From Phocoena phocoena (lineage: Eukaryota > Chordata > Mammalia > Artiodactyla > Phocoenidae): a DNA stretch of 64,000 bases. The stretch is from the NCBI RefSeq assembly GCF_963924675.1, contig NC_089225.1, positions 107,646,313-107,710,312 on the forward strand, read 5' to 3'. Below, piece after piece: positions 36,510-46,999 of this stretch; within the stretch, counting starts at the first letter, position 1, and every line of letters begins with the position of its first letter. A program made the position numbers and the translations under genes. The notes beneath the pieces are model-generated. The model was not told the origin of the DNA, did no database searches, and worked only from the letters and a program-made list of their open reading frames with translations.

Positions 36510-38204
36510 TGAATTGTACATTTTAAAAGGGAGAATTTTATGGTGTGTGAATTATATCTCAATAAAACTGTTACTAAAAATCAATACATGTAATCTATCA
36601 TATTAACAGAATAAAAAAACAGTTTCATTGTATGATCCCATCAGTTATTACAGAAAAGGCATTTGGAAAAAAATCCAACACACATTCATACTAAAAACTC
36701 TCAGCAAACTAGACAAGGAGAGGAACATCGTCAGCTTGATAAAGATCATGTACAAAAAACCTACAAGGGATAGGCACATAGATTAATGAGACAGAATAGA
36801 AAGCTCAGAATTAGTTCCACACAAATATGCCCAATTAATTTTTGACAGAGGATCAAAAACAATTCAATGGAGGAAGGATAGCCTTTCAGGAGATGGTGTT
36901 GGAGGAATTGGGTGTACACAGACAAATGAACCTTGACCTAAACCTCATGCCTAATGCAAAAGTTAACTCAAAATGGGTCATGGACTTAAGTATAAACTGT
37001 AGAACTGTAAAACTTACAGATCAGAGCGTAGAATACTTGCATGATGCAAGGTTAGTAAAGAGTTCTTAGACTTGGCACAAAAAAAGCACAGTCCACATCA
37101 GGAAAGATAAATCGGTTCTCATTAAAATTAAAAGCTTTTTCTGTGGAAGACCCTGTTAAGAGTCTTTAAGATGAAAAGACAAGCTAGACTGGGAGAAAAT
37201 ATTGCAAACATATCCAACAAAGGATTAGTATCTACAGTACATAGAGAGCCCTTAAAACTCAACAATATAAAACCAATCCAGTTAGAAAATGGGCAGAAGA
37301 CATGCTACAGATGGTAAATGCACAAGCAAAAAGATGTTTAATATCATGAGCTACTAGAAAATGTGAATTAAGTCCACAGTGAAATACCAGTACATACCTA
37401 TCAGAATGGCTAAAATAGAAGGAAAAACCAAAGTTGGTGAAAAGTTCCGCGCGATACCAAATGCTGGTGAGCATGCGGAGAAAGTGACTCATGCACACTT
37501 TGCTAGTGGAAATGTAAAATGCACGGCCACTCTGGAAACACTTCCGCAGTTTCTTAAAAGGCTAAATGCAGCCATCATACAGCCTGCTAATTGCATTCCT
37601 GGGCATTTAGCCCAGAAAAATGAAAACTTATGGTTCACACGAAAACTTGTACACAGATTTTCATAGCAACTTTATTCATAACATCCCCAAACTGGTAACA
37701 ACCCAGATTTCCTTCCATGTGTGAATGGTTGAACAAGCTGTGGTACATCCACATCATGGAATGATACTCAGCAGCAAAAAGGAATGGACTGTTGATATAC
37801 ACAACAACAGCACGAATCTTCAGGAAATACGCCGAGTGAAAAAAGCTGGTCTGAAAGGTTTACATCTGTATGATTCTGTTGATATCACTTTTTAGGAAAG
37901 ATGTATTTTGGAAACAGAGAATAGGTTTGTAGTTACCAGGGACTGAGGGAGGTAGGGCAGGTGGGAGTTGGGTATGATCGTTATTAAAAGACGGTTTGAA
38001 GGATCCTTGAGGTGATGATAGCTCTCTGTCTTGATTGAGGTGGTGCTTCCGTGAACCTACACGTGTGATAAAATGGATGAGAACTTCATGAGTACGAGAT
38101 CAGTGCATTGTATCAATGTCAACATCCTGGTTTGGGTGTTGTACTATAATTTTGTAAGATTTTACCATTGGAAATTAGGTAAAAGGTAGATAGCATCTCT
38201 CTAT

Positions 38205-38560
38205 TATTTCTTACCATTGTGTATTAATCAGCAATTATCTCTAAATACAAGTTTAGGCTTTTTTTAGTAAGAGCCACCAGGTGAACACAGAGGAGAAAAT
38301 AATTAATTTTGCATGAGGAAACTTTGAAGCCAGGTAATCTTTGAATTTGGTCATGAGGGATGAATAGGATTTCCAAAGGCTTTTGTCTTATTATTATTTA
38401 AAAAAGAAGAAGAAGGGGGGGAAAAAAAGCAATTAACACTGTTCCTGACATCCTCTAAGAAGACCTCTCAGGGGATATGTCTGTATGGCCCTTGAACTTG
38501 TGTCAGTAACCTTAGGCTGCGGTGAAATTCAGGAAAATCTGAGATTGTGAGTTAGAGGGC
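38205..38560. other. Intron, no recognised element
   Basis: Includes an AG-rich low-complexity run at 38400-38432. Nothing else recognised. Confidence 0.4.
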
Positions 38561-38579
38561 AAGAACAGAATGTTTAGAT

Positions 38580-39200
38580 AGGGGAAGATGAGTAAAATTT
38601 GGACATTAAGTGCCTAGAATAACCAAAAGGAGATGTCCACGAGGCCGAAAGCAAAACGAGCCTGGCACTCAGGAAAGAAGTCTGGGCTGCCGATACCTAT
38701 TTAGGTGCATGAAGTAGTAGTTAAAGCCACAGAGTGAATGAATATACCTAGTAAGCCTACAGTCGGAAAAGGAAAGAGGACCAGTGATGGACTGTGAAGA
38801 ACTCCGACGTTTAAAGGGTGGAAGCTTCTTAGGAGAAGGTGGGGAGTGGGCTGCAGAAGGGAAGATATTAGAAGAGTTAAAGAAAAAGGAAAGGCACAGT
38901 TGGTGACAAGTTCCAATCGAGGGTGAGCTGCCCTGTGCTCTGGAACAGAAGTCACTGCATTTGGTCATCAAGTCCTTTTCTTTTGAATATCTCATGAGTT
39001 TTTTCGTTGGCGTGATGAGAGCCAAAGCAGGCTGTAGTCAGTCGAGGGGTGAAGGGACGTGAAAACGTAGGGGTGCGAAGTGGAAACATCCCTTTCAAGG
39101 AGCTTTGCTGCACCAGAGGTGGTGAGAGGGAGCTTGACAGAGCAGGGTCCTCAAGATGTTTTTGAGAATGAGGAGGATCGGAGCTTGCTGGCAGGCAGTG
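38580..39200 (+). repeat. L2 internal fragment
   Basis: aggagatgtccacgaggccg, agtctgggctgccgatacct and tgcatgaagtagtagttaaa keep the order of an L2 element with heavy divergence. The minus-strand frames here are incidental. Confidence 0.55.
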
Positions 39201-39204
39201 GGTA

Positions 39205-40200
39205 AGGCGCCGCACACATTTCTGGACTCCTCTTTGGAAATTGCCTTCGGAGCCTAAGGCACATTTTCAACAATGGCCAATCTTCATCTTTTGAGAATGC
39301 GTTTGAGTTTTGGAAACAGCCAAGTCAATTTAGAGCCAAGAGTGGTAAATCAGGTGGGTGATCAAGCTGGATAATACAACTTCAAAAAAAAATAAAGTAT
39401 AATTATAAAGTAGTAAAACTGATTTTCTCGTGAAGCTCATGAATTGGCTTAGAAAGTAGTTCTTAAAGAATTCCAAAACCCTTTTGAGCAGTTGTGGCAT
39501 TATGTGAATAAGTGTGCAGAGTCCCTTTGTAACTTTCAGAGGAAGAGACTGGCGTGCATGGAAGTCCTGTTATATGTGTGAAAAAATTGGTTTTGTTACA
39601 TATATTTACTCATACTGTGCAAATGTAAAGTTTCCCTATAATCTTTTTGCCTGAGAGGTGACCTAGTGGAATTATACCAAAGTTTGTATGTGGGAGAATC
39701 AAGAGTTTCAAATTGTGATTGTTTAAACAGTTCTCCTGTGGTCTTACAGATGTAATTAGAATTCCTAGGATAGGAGTGTTCCCACAAGCATAATAATACT
39801 TTAAATGTGTGTTCAATTATCCTTTTCTATAGCCATATTTAATCGTTTCTTTTTGAAATAGAGTTACTTTGAAAATATTAAATCACTAGCATAATCTTGA
39901 CTGTTGGTCAGACCTGGGACAGTGCTGGGCACGTAGTAAGTACTCACTGGGTGTCCCTTTCCTGTCGTCTCTGCCTTGGGGCTTGATACACGCTGAGGAC
40001 ACACAAAGAGAAAGATCAGTTCCCTAGTAATAGATCATCTCCATTAATGTTCATCCAAAAATATAGAGGATGAAGAAAATTAACACGTGTAAAAGTTTGA
40101 AGTTTGCATTTAGCTTTGTCGTTAATGTGGCAGATTTACATACACCAAAACACATATTTAATTGAGTGCACCTTTTATACCTCTTTATATGTTTAATTAT
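39205..40200. other. Intron, no recognised element
   Basis: A short MIR-like tail (agtgctgggcacgtagtaag, 39921-39940) is the only repeat-like stretch seen. Confidence 0.35.
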
Positions 40201-40204
40201 TTTA

Positions 40205-40400
40205 TACTTAAGGATTACCTTATTTAATCATTCAAACAATCCTGTGAAATAGTTATCCCTGTTTTACAGATGAAGAAACTGTGGCTCGGATGAGTGTAGT
40301 CGCTTGCCCAAGGTCACATGGCTGAGAGGGGCAAAGCTTGGACTTGAATTCAGTTTTGCAGTCTAGGAATCTCTTAACCACCATCTCCATGTTTCTCCAC
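40205..40400 (-). repeat. MIR element
   Basis: ccctgttttacagatgaaga, then cttgcccaaggtcacatggc and a cttgaattcagttttgcag region are MIR in reverse, moderately diverged. Confidence 0.8.
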
Positions 40401-40623
40401 CTTAAACCCACACTCTTGATAAACATTTTTAAAAAATCAATCAAAAAAACACCAAATCAATCAAAAACACCACATACTTCCCCTCCCCATATTGAGAAAG
40501 GAGAAGTTAGAGCCTTCTTCAAAACCCTACTGGTCAAAAAATGTTATAGCATTGTACTTTGTGTAATTTGAGTTACAGAAGCAATCTTTCTAAAAATTAA
40601 TTTGTTTTTGAAATAGAAACTTG

Positions 40624-40751
40624 AGGGACTTCCCTGGCGGTCAACGGTTAAGACTCTGCACTTCCACTGCAGGGGGCGTGGGTTCGATCCCTGGACGGGG
40701 AACTAAGATCCTGCATGCTGCACAGTGCGCCCCACCACCACCACCCCCAAA
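40624..40751 (+). mobile_element. Short tRNA-derived SINE with perfect target-site duplication
   Basis: Starts agggacttccctggcggtca and is about 128 bp with a CCA-rich end. It keeps an exact Pol III B-box (GGTTCGATCCC, 40681-40691). AAATAGAAACTTG flanks it (40611-40623, 40752-40764). A head-only relative of the CHR copies. Confidence 0.9.
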
Positions 40752-40919
40752 AAATAGAAACTTGTTGTTGATACTCTGCCATGCCCTCCCTCTGCTTTCC
40801 AGCACCTGGTGCCCCCAGGAGTGGGCAGGGTGGAAGCATCGGCTGTAACATCCTGTCATGGGTTGCTAACGAGAAAGCCACAACGAGTTAGCCATTCTAG
40901 GAAACTTCCCACAGCTGTT

Positions 40920-41340
40920 GCATTAATCAAGACTTTTGGTCCCGAATAACAGAAACCACTGGAGCTCACTTAAGCAGAAAGGGGAATCTGTTTTAAGGAT
41001 CCTGCGATGACTCCCAGAATCCAAGAGCAGCGAACCCAGAAAGGCTTCTTCATCTCTGCCTCTCACGCTCTCTACACGTCGGCTTCCCTCATTCATACTG
41101 GCCTCTTTGGCTTCCTGCTCTGCAGTGGGATGGCTGCAACCTAAGAGCTGCCACAGTCACCCAGAGGGAGCCTGATATCTCTCTCCATCTTCTCCCCTCA
41201 CATACTTTCCTCCTTCTCACACTCTCCCTTCTCTGTCCTAATTCCGAATTCTAGAGTGAGAATCAAGTTTGCCCTGCTCTGGGTTACATGTTGGTTTGGG
41301 AGAGGGAACGTCAAGACAGATAACAATCCACCACAGTTCT
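40920..41340. repeat. Ancient interspersed repeat, same type as 560-1000
   Basis: gaataacagaaaccactgga, gctcacttaagcagaaaggg and the gaatcaagtttgccctgctc area belong to an old dispersed repeat. The family is not named. Confidence 0.35.
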
Positions 41341-41449
41341 GTTCCCTCCTACCTTTATACATGATGCTACTGGTTATTTTTCTATCCCAGGAGTTTGAAA
41401 ATTTTAAATGACCCTGATATCACAGGGGTGAAATACTAAGATGCAGGTT

Positions 41450-41650
41450 TCAGAGACAAGTTTGGCTTGAATCCTCACTCTGCCACTTACTAGGTATGTG
41501 TTCTTGGGCAAGTTACTTAAATTCTCTGAGCCTTTCTTTCTTTACAAGTTAAAAGGAATGTACAGTTACTATATTTCTCATGAGGTCATGCAGGGGTTAA
41601 ATATAACAACATGTAGAATGCTTACCTGTAGAATGCAGGTCTAGCATATA
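41450..41650 (+). repeat. MIR element
   Basis: ctcactctgccacttactag, then ttgggcaagttacttaaatt and ctctgagcctttctttc are MIR in sense orientation. Confidence 0.8.
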
Positions 41651-42029
41651 CTATGCTTGATAAAATATTGCCCCTTCTTTCTTTCTGGTGAGCATTAAGA
41701 CACATTGCCTTACCAAAAAGATGTTTGAGGTATATGTAGAGTACAAATCTCACACTGCCTTCTGCCCTCAAATTCTGTTCCCTCTTACCCCCTTTCTTTG
41801 GCCCCTTTTCATCTACCTTTGCATATCAGTATATTCATAGTCCAAAGGACTTGGGGTCTAAACCTAGAAAATTCTCTAGGGCCATATTCCCAGGCCATAG
41901 CTAGAGGTCCCGAGACATCGTCTGAAGTGGAATCTACTCTCACAGATAGATGGTACTTCTGGTAAAGGGACTATTAGCTCTACCACAGCCCCAGTCTTTT
42001 GTCCCATGGTTAGAGTTGAAGGGGCCCAC

Positions 42030-42950
42030 TTAAAGATTCAATTCAGTAAATATTTATTATCTTTACTATTTGCAAGACCCTGAAATAGGTATTGTTGGAA
42101 TTGCAAAATATGTAATTGAAAGAAATAGTCCTTTCCGTCAAGGAGAATAAAGTCTGAAAGAAGAGGTGATGGATCTACACAAATCGCTAATTCAGGATGT
42201 TTAGTACAACTGGCTTACCAAGGCCCCGTGTTAATGTAGACAAGTCATCTTAAGGAGGGGTGAAAGAAGAAGTGATGGATCTACACAAATCGCTAATTCA
42301 GGATGTTTAGTACAACTGGCTTACCAAGGCCCCATGTTAATGTAGACAAGTCATCTTAAGGAGGGGTGAAAGAAGAAGTGATGGATCTACACAAATCGCT
42401 AATTCAGGATGTTTAGTACAACTGGCTTACCAAGGCCCCATGTTAATGTAGACAAGTCATCTTAAGGAGGGTGGAAAAATTGTTTGAAGCCAGATCATGG
42501 AGGCTATTGAACGCCAAGCTGAGGACTGTAATGTCAGGATAGCTGGAAGCCAGTGAGGATTTTTGAGAAAGGAGCGTGATCTAATGCTGTATTTTAGGAA
42601 CTTTATCCTGGTAGTCAAATGCTAAAGGATCTGAAAGGCAGGAGAGCAGGAGAGGAGGCTGGAGTCTAGCTGGGGAGCTGCTTCAGTAGGAAGTGAGGGT
42701 GGGATTATGAATTCGGACCCAGTCCAAGACTTGGTAAAGACTAGAAGTTGGGGATTGGGCTGAGGTAGAGGGAGTATGCGGGGTGACTTGAACCCTGAAA
42801 GTGCAGGAAGAAGTGTAGACTGTAGATGGGGGTCACCTGGGGTCCCTTGGGAGCTCCTCCTCTCCTGAAGATGGGGTGCGAGTGGAGAAGTAGCGCTCCC
42901 ATGTTTCACTGCACCCTGCGGCCAAGGGAGCGCCAACTGTAACTAAGGGT
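42030..42950 (+). repeat. L2 element interrupted by a 106-bp tandem triplication
   Basis: cagtaaatatttattatctt start, tttccgtcaaggagaataaa, then agatcatggaggctattgaa and ttatcctggtagtcaaatgc follow the L2 order. The tandem units occupy 42155-42472. Confidence 0.7.
42155..42472. repeat. Tandem repeat, three 106-bp units
   Basis: Units start at 42155, 42261 and 42367 (each TGAAAGAAGA). Units 2 and 3 are identical until their last bases; unit 1 differs at about two positions (G for A near 42165 and near 42228). The near-identity inside a heavily diverged L2 shows the amplification is recent. Confidence 0.96.
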
Positions 42951-43014
42951 GCTGCATTAGAGCTTGACTTGCCCTGCCCACCTCATAGGGGAACTTTGTG
43001 GGTATTTGTTTTTT

Positions 43015-43348
43015 ATAAATTTATTTATTTATTTGTTTGTTTTTATTTTTGGCTGTGTTGGGTCTTCATTGCTGCGTGCAGGCTTTCTCTAGTTGCGGCG
43101 AGCAGGGGCTACTCTTCGTTGTGGTGCACGGTCTTCTCATTGCGGTGGCTTCTTTTGTTGCAGAGCATGGGCTCTAGGCGTGCGGGCTTCAGTAGTTGTG
43201 GCTCGCGGGCTCTAGAGCACAGGCTTAGTAGTTGTGGCGCATGGGCTTAGTTGCTCCGCGGCATGTGAGATCTTCCCGGGCCAGAGATCGAACCCGTTCC
43301 CCTGCATTGGCAGGCGGATTCTTAACCACTGCGCCACCAGGGAAGCCC
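43015..43348 (-). mobile_element. Long-form CHR-type SINE
   Basis: TTTA-rich tail, ggctgtgttgggtcttcatt, and the head ending accagggaagcccc, all in reverse. The target duplication is ambiguous because both flanks are T-rich. Confidence 0.85.
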
Positions 43349-43349
43349 C

Positions 43350-45170
43350 TGTTTTTGTTTTTTTGAGAAAGGAAAACTAGATGAATTTCGGTACCTTATT
43401 TGGAAACTCTCTGGAGCAAACAGTAATTATGGACACATTTTCATCTAAAGTCTAAGTACTTAATATTAAAATCAGCCAGGAAGTCATTAGCAGGCTGCTT
43501 TTTCTTTTTTTTTTTAAACTGTAGAATCCCCTCTGTGAACAATGAAACAGAATTTTGGCCCCAAATTAATATTTAAAAGACATACAAGACTGGAGTTTGC
43601 TTTCCCCATTAGTGAGAAGAAAGAATTTACACTGTTTAATAACAGAGTCCTTGATCATCTTAAAATATAGCTGAAGTTTATTTTGACATTTTTGTTTGAT
43701 CACATTGGTGTTGTTTTATTCAGCAGCAAATTTAATAAAAATGCTGGTGTGTATTTCTTAAACAAGTCTCTCAGCTCGCTAGACTGAGACTCACTTTCTA
43801 ATGCTCTCAGTCCTTTGCAGAGCCGTGCAGGGTCTAATAAGGCTCATTCATGGTGCTTTAATCATGCTCTTAATAAAAAACAGTCATTTGGGGAATACGT
43901 TTTCCAGGCAGTTTCCTTGCCCCCTGGGGGAAATATTTTGAGGCCTCCCAGTGACCATGGGATTAAAAGTCTTGACAGGGAAGTCCTAGAATCCTTCAAG
44001 AACTAGGCCTTTGAAAGATTCATTGTTACGGACTCTCCCTTTGAAAGAGACCACTTTATCTTACTCCTAAACATCTATAGGACAGACATAGCACTTTCTG
44101 AAAAGAAATTCTGGGTGATGTGGAAGAGCGAACGTATGTAGGTAATCCAGTACGGGTAGTGTGTGATTTGAAGAATGATAGTTCCATTTTCATGGTTGCC
44201 ATAACGATCACACAGTTGTGCAAAAAATGTGTATAGCTTTTGTAGACGGGAGCTGGCACTATTGCAATGATTCTTCTCGTATCAGAACAACTGTTTTCAG
44301 ATCTGAAAAATAGGGGTGGCTTAACCCTTGCCCAGTTAGCTCAGCGTGCTCCCTGAGAAGGCTCTTTGGATCTCTGGGGCTGTTGAAATGTATTCACCAC
44401 TTACATTTGCATTTTAGCCTGATAAATGGATTGAGAATTAAGGATGATGATCCTTCCAACAGCAGGTTCTGAATTCCTGGCTTGGGAATTCAAAGGATGA
44501 GAAAAAAAAAATGCTGTTCCTCAGATAGAAGTATAGGAGAGATGTCTAGACATAGTTAATTCCTTGACCTTGTGACTATTCTTAATTCCGTCCACTAGAA
44601 TTTAAATCCATTAAATACTGGCCTTTACCATTGTGTTTAAGTCTCTGATAAAATCATATTAAAGTTTGATTACATTTTCTGTTTTATTTTAATACATTCA
44701 TTATGTCTGTTCTGGAAATTGCAAAGCAAATTTAATAGCATAGTCTTTTAAAGTGAAAATATATCTATTCATGTTCCCTTTTTGGCTACTTTTCCTATCT
44801 TTGGATACTCATTCCAAAAGAAAGTACTTGGGACTTGACTTTCTCTGACATACTAAAGAATATCCATTTGGAATAAACTTGATGTCAGAACTCTGTATGT
44901 GGATTTTCAGGTTGAGGGTGAAAAGTTGTCAGATTTGGGTTCGGTACCTAAAAATGAAGTCATTGACAACTTAGTCAACCACAGAGAAACTTTTCTCAAA
45001 GAAATTTGGGGGTAATTAGTAGTTCAGCAAAAATGCTTCTGGGGTGTTTAAATCTTAAGATAAAGTATGAGACTAAGGGTACGTAGAAGAGATGTCAGCT
45101 TCCATTTGAAATAAAACTTCTTGGCTTGTTTACTTCTTTTAACACCTTCTCTTTTGAATTCCTGTTCCAT
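43350..45170. other. Intron, no recognised element
   Basis: Mostly unique AT-rich sequence. The frames at 43815-44006 and 44056-44259 are unremarkable. Confidence 0.4.
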
Positions 45171-45179
45171 TAAATCAAA

Positions 45180-45300
45180 GTTCTGCAGTTCTGTGACCTT
45201 AGGCAAATTATTTAATCTCTCTGAGCCTCAGTTTCCCCATCCATAAAACAAGAGTAAAAAATAATACCCACCATTATTATAATTCTAAGAGAATCACCTT
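45180..45300 (+). repeat. MIR fragment
   Basis: tgtgaccttaggcaaattat, then ctctgagcctcagtttcccc and atccataaaacaag are the MIR core and tail. Confidence 0.85.
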
Positions 45301-45429
45301 TCAAGAGATTCTAGGAGATGTAGAAAAAAAGTGTTTTTAACGAGAGCAAGATTTCCCATATTTTGAAGTGAAGACCTCTAATATGTTAATACTCCGCGAA
45401 GATTTTGCACATAGGAGAACTTTTTATGC

Positions 45430-45880
45430 CTAAACTCTAAACATTATATTTAGAGGCTTAGATATTTGATCCCTCTGTGGGAGCATTTCCTGTAAGCTTA
45501 CTGCTACTTCATTTTGTCCGATTTTAAAACTTATATCAGTCAGTGTTCTTCTAGCCTGTTTTAAAGTAACCCCAGTGTGATATTTTAAATCTGGGTCATA
45601 GGAAGACTCTACTACCCAGAGGTAAAAGAAGAGAGAGAGATGTTCAGAGAGTGCTTCGGGTAGAAGGACTTTCTGGGCGCCATGGGACTCGGCTGCTCTC
45701 ATTTCTCCCTTAGGCGTGCAGAGCTGCATTCTGAACACCTGCGAGCCTAGGTTTAAGACTTCTTGGACAGGAAGTAAAAGAGAGCAGAGGCCAAGCCATT
45801 CGTATCTACATATAAACTCTCTTGGTTGAGTTGTGCCCTGCAGTTCGGGGCCTTCAGGTAAACTAACTTGGTGGCTTCCA
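45430..45880. other. Intron, no recognised element
   Basis: Two long minus-strand frames (45430-45936 and 45753-46082) lie here, the first 168 codons. No domain, Kozak or splice support; the second overlaps L2 sequence. Regarded as chance. Confidence 0.3.
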
Positions 45881-45889
45881 GGCCTTTGC

Positions 45890-46205
45890 TGTAGCTCTTC
45901 CTTTTGCCCAAGTCCTTCTTTCTCCATAAAGCCCATGGCTCACTCCTCACCTCCCTCAAGTCATCTTCAAGTGGCATCGTCTCATTGAGGCCTCTGCTGA
46001 CTACCCTATTTATAATTGTAGTCAGCACTTCCAACCTCCCTTGCTCTGTTCTAATGTTTCTTTTCTTTTTCCTCCACAGCACTTAATTATAATACTGTTT
46101 ATTTTCTAGCTTCTCCCCCACTAGAATGTAAGTGGACAGGATTCTTTGTTCTCAAATGTGTCGCAGACACCTAGAGCAGTAAATGCCTGTAAATATTGAA
46201 TGAAG
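45890..46205 (+). repeat. L2 3'-end fragment
   Basis: gctgactaccctatttataa, cctccacagcacttaattat, cccactagaatgtaagtgga and acacctagagcagtaaatgc follow the L2 3' end closely. Confidence 0.85.
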
Positions 46206-46679
46206 GAATTCTGGCCTTCTTCCTCTTAACCTCTGATACCTTCACGTTGACATTGTACTGGTTCCTACAACTTCAATTTGTGCTTGACACAAAATAAGTG
46301 AAAATTTATGAAAAGAGCTACAATTACACATAGTTTTCAGCCATTTAGAACAAGAAAGGGATGGGCCTATTTCTTGGGAAAATTCATGGCTGCAGGATTG
46401 CATGGCGAAAGAGGGATCCAGCTAATTCTTTGTGGCTGCAAAGGGCCGAATCGTGAAGTTTCTCAGAATCAGATTTCAGCTCAGCTTATAAAGGTACTTT
46501 CCAATAGTTCGGGCTCCTGTCTGAAATTGAATGGACTGCCTAATAAGTCAGTGACTTATCCCCTTATCCTGAGTACTCAAGATGTGGGTTGATCTGTGTG
46601 ATTGATTCTGGTTCGGAGACATTTGGGGGATAAGATTTGGACTAGGGTGAACTCTGAGGAGCTTCCAACTCTGTCGATT

Positions 46680-46985
46680 CTATGATTCTGGCCACTGAAC
46701 TGATATGGAGTAATTTCCAGGATTTATTGTTAAGTGAAAAAGTAAGTTGCAAGAGAGAATTTATAGGATTCGACTGTTCGTGTTAGAAAGAAGAGAAAAT
46801 GAGAAAAAATATATATCAAAAAGAAAGCAGAAATGCAAAAAAGAATAAACCAGAAAATGATGAAATAGTTATCTCTGGGGGGTAGGAATAAGGTAGGATA
46901 GAGATGAGAGTAAGACTTCTCTCAGTATACTTTAACTTTTGAACCATTTAAATATTCAACAATAAAATTAAATTTAAAAGGAAAT
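46680..46985 (+). repeat. Ancient interspersed repeat, same type as 16690-17295
   Basis: aagtgaaaaagtaagttgca, then tagttatctctggggggtag and gaaccatttaaatattcaac match that family. Confidence 0.45.
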
Positions 46986-46999
46986 AAAAGCAAAATCTC

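Larger units (their letters stand above)
35209..36577 (+). mobile_element. 5'-truncated L1 inserted in the older L1, same orientation
   Basis: Sequence jumps from the old L1 RT region (cattcagaaatcaatgca) into a late-ORF2/3'-UTR segment ending tatctcaataaaactgttac, then resumes at tgtaatctatcatattaac where the RT region left off. AAATCAATGCA (35198-35208) and AAATCAATACA (36578-36588) are the target duplication, 10 of 11 matching. It carries a CHR SINE and a U4 pseudogene. AATAAA at 36561-36566 is its polyadenylation signal, in sense with DIS3L2. Confidence 0.82.
29735..38200 (+). mobile_element. Ancient near-full-length L1 in sense orientation, hosting nested insertions
   Basis: Old L1M-type element on the DIS3L2 strand. 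A 5' UTR-like region runs from 29735 (tctgacaaagatggcatata) to about 31430. An ORF1 region runs to about 33000 (accatggaggccagaatgaa). ORF2 starts near 33480 with a recognisable endonuclease (cagagattggtgggatgga area) and RT (ccaggcccaggtggtttcac). The 3' part runs to about 38200. It is interrupted by a CHR SINE at 30606-30812 and by a younger L1 at 35209-36577. The ORFs are riddled with stops. Removing the insertions leaves close to 6.9 kb, near full L1 length. Confidence 0.85.

Noticed and set aside
42155..42472. CRISPR-like direct repeats
   Set aside because: Contiguous 106-bp units without spacers in a mammalian intron; a tandem duplication, not a CRISPR array.
45430..45936. 168-codon minus-strand open frame, the longest in the window
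   Set aside because: No recognisable domain, codon pattern or splice context, and its upstream neighbour overlaps L2 sequence. Best explained by chance.
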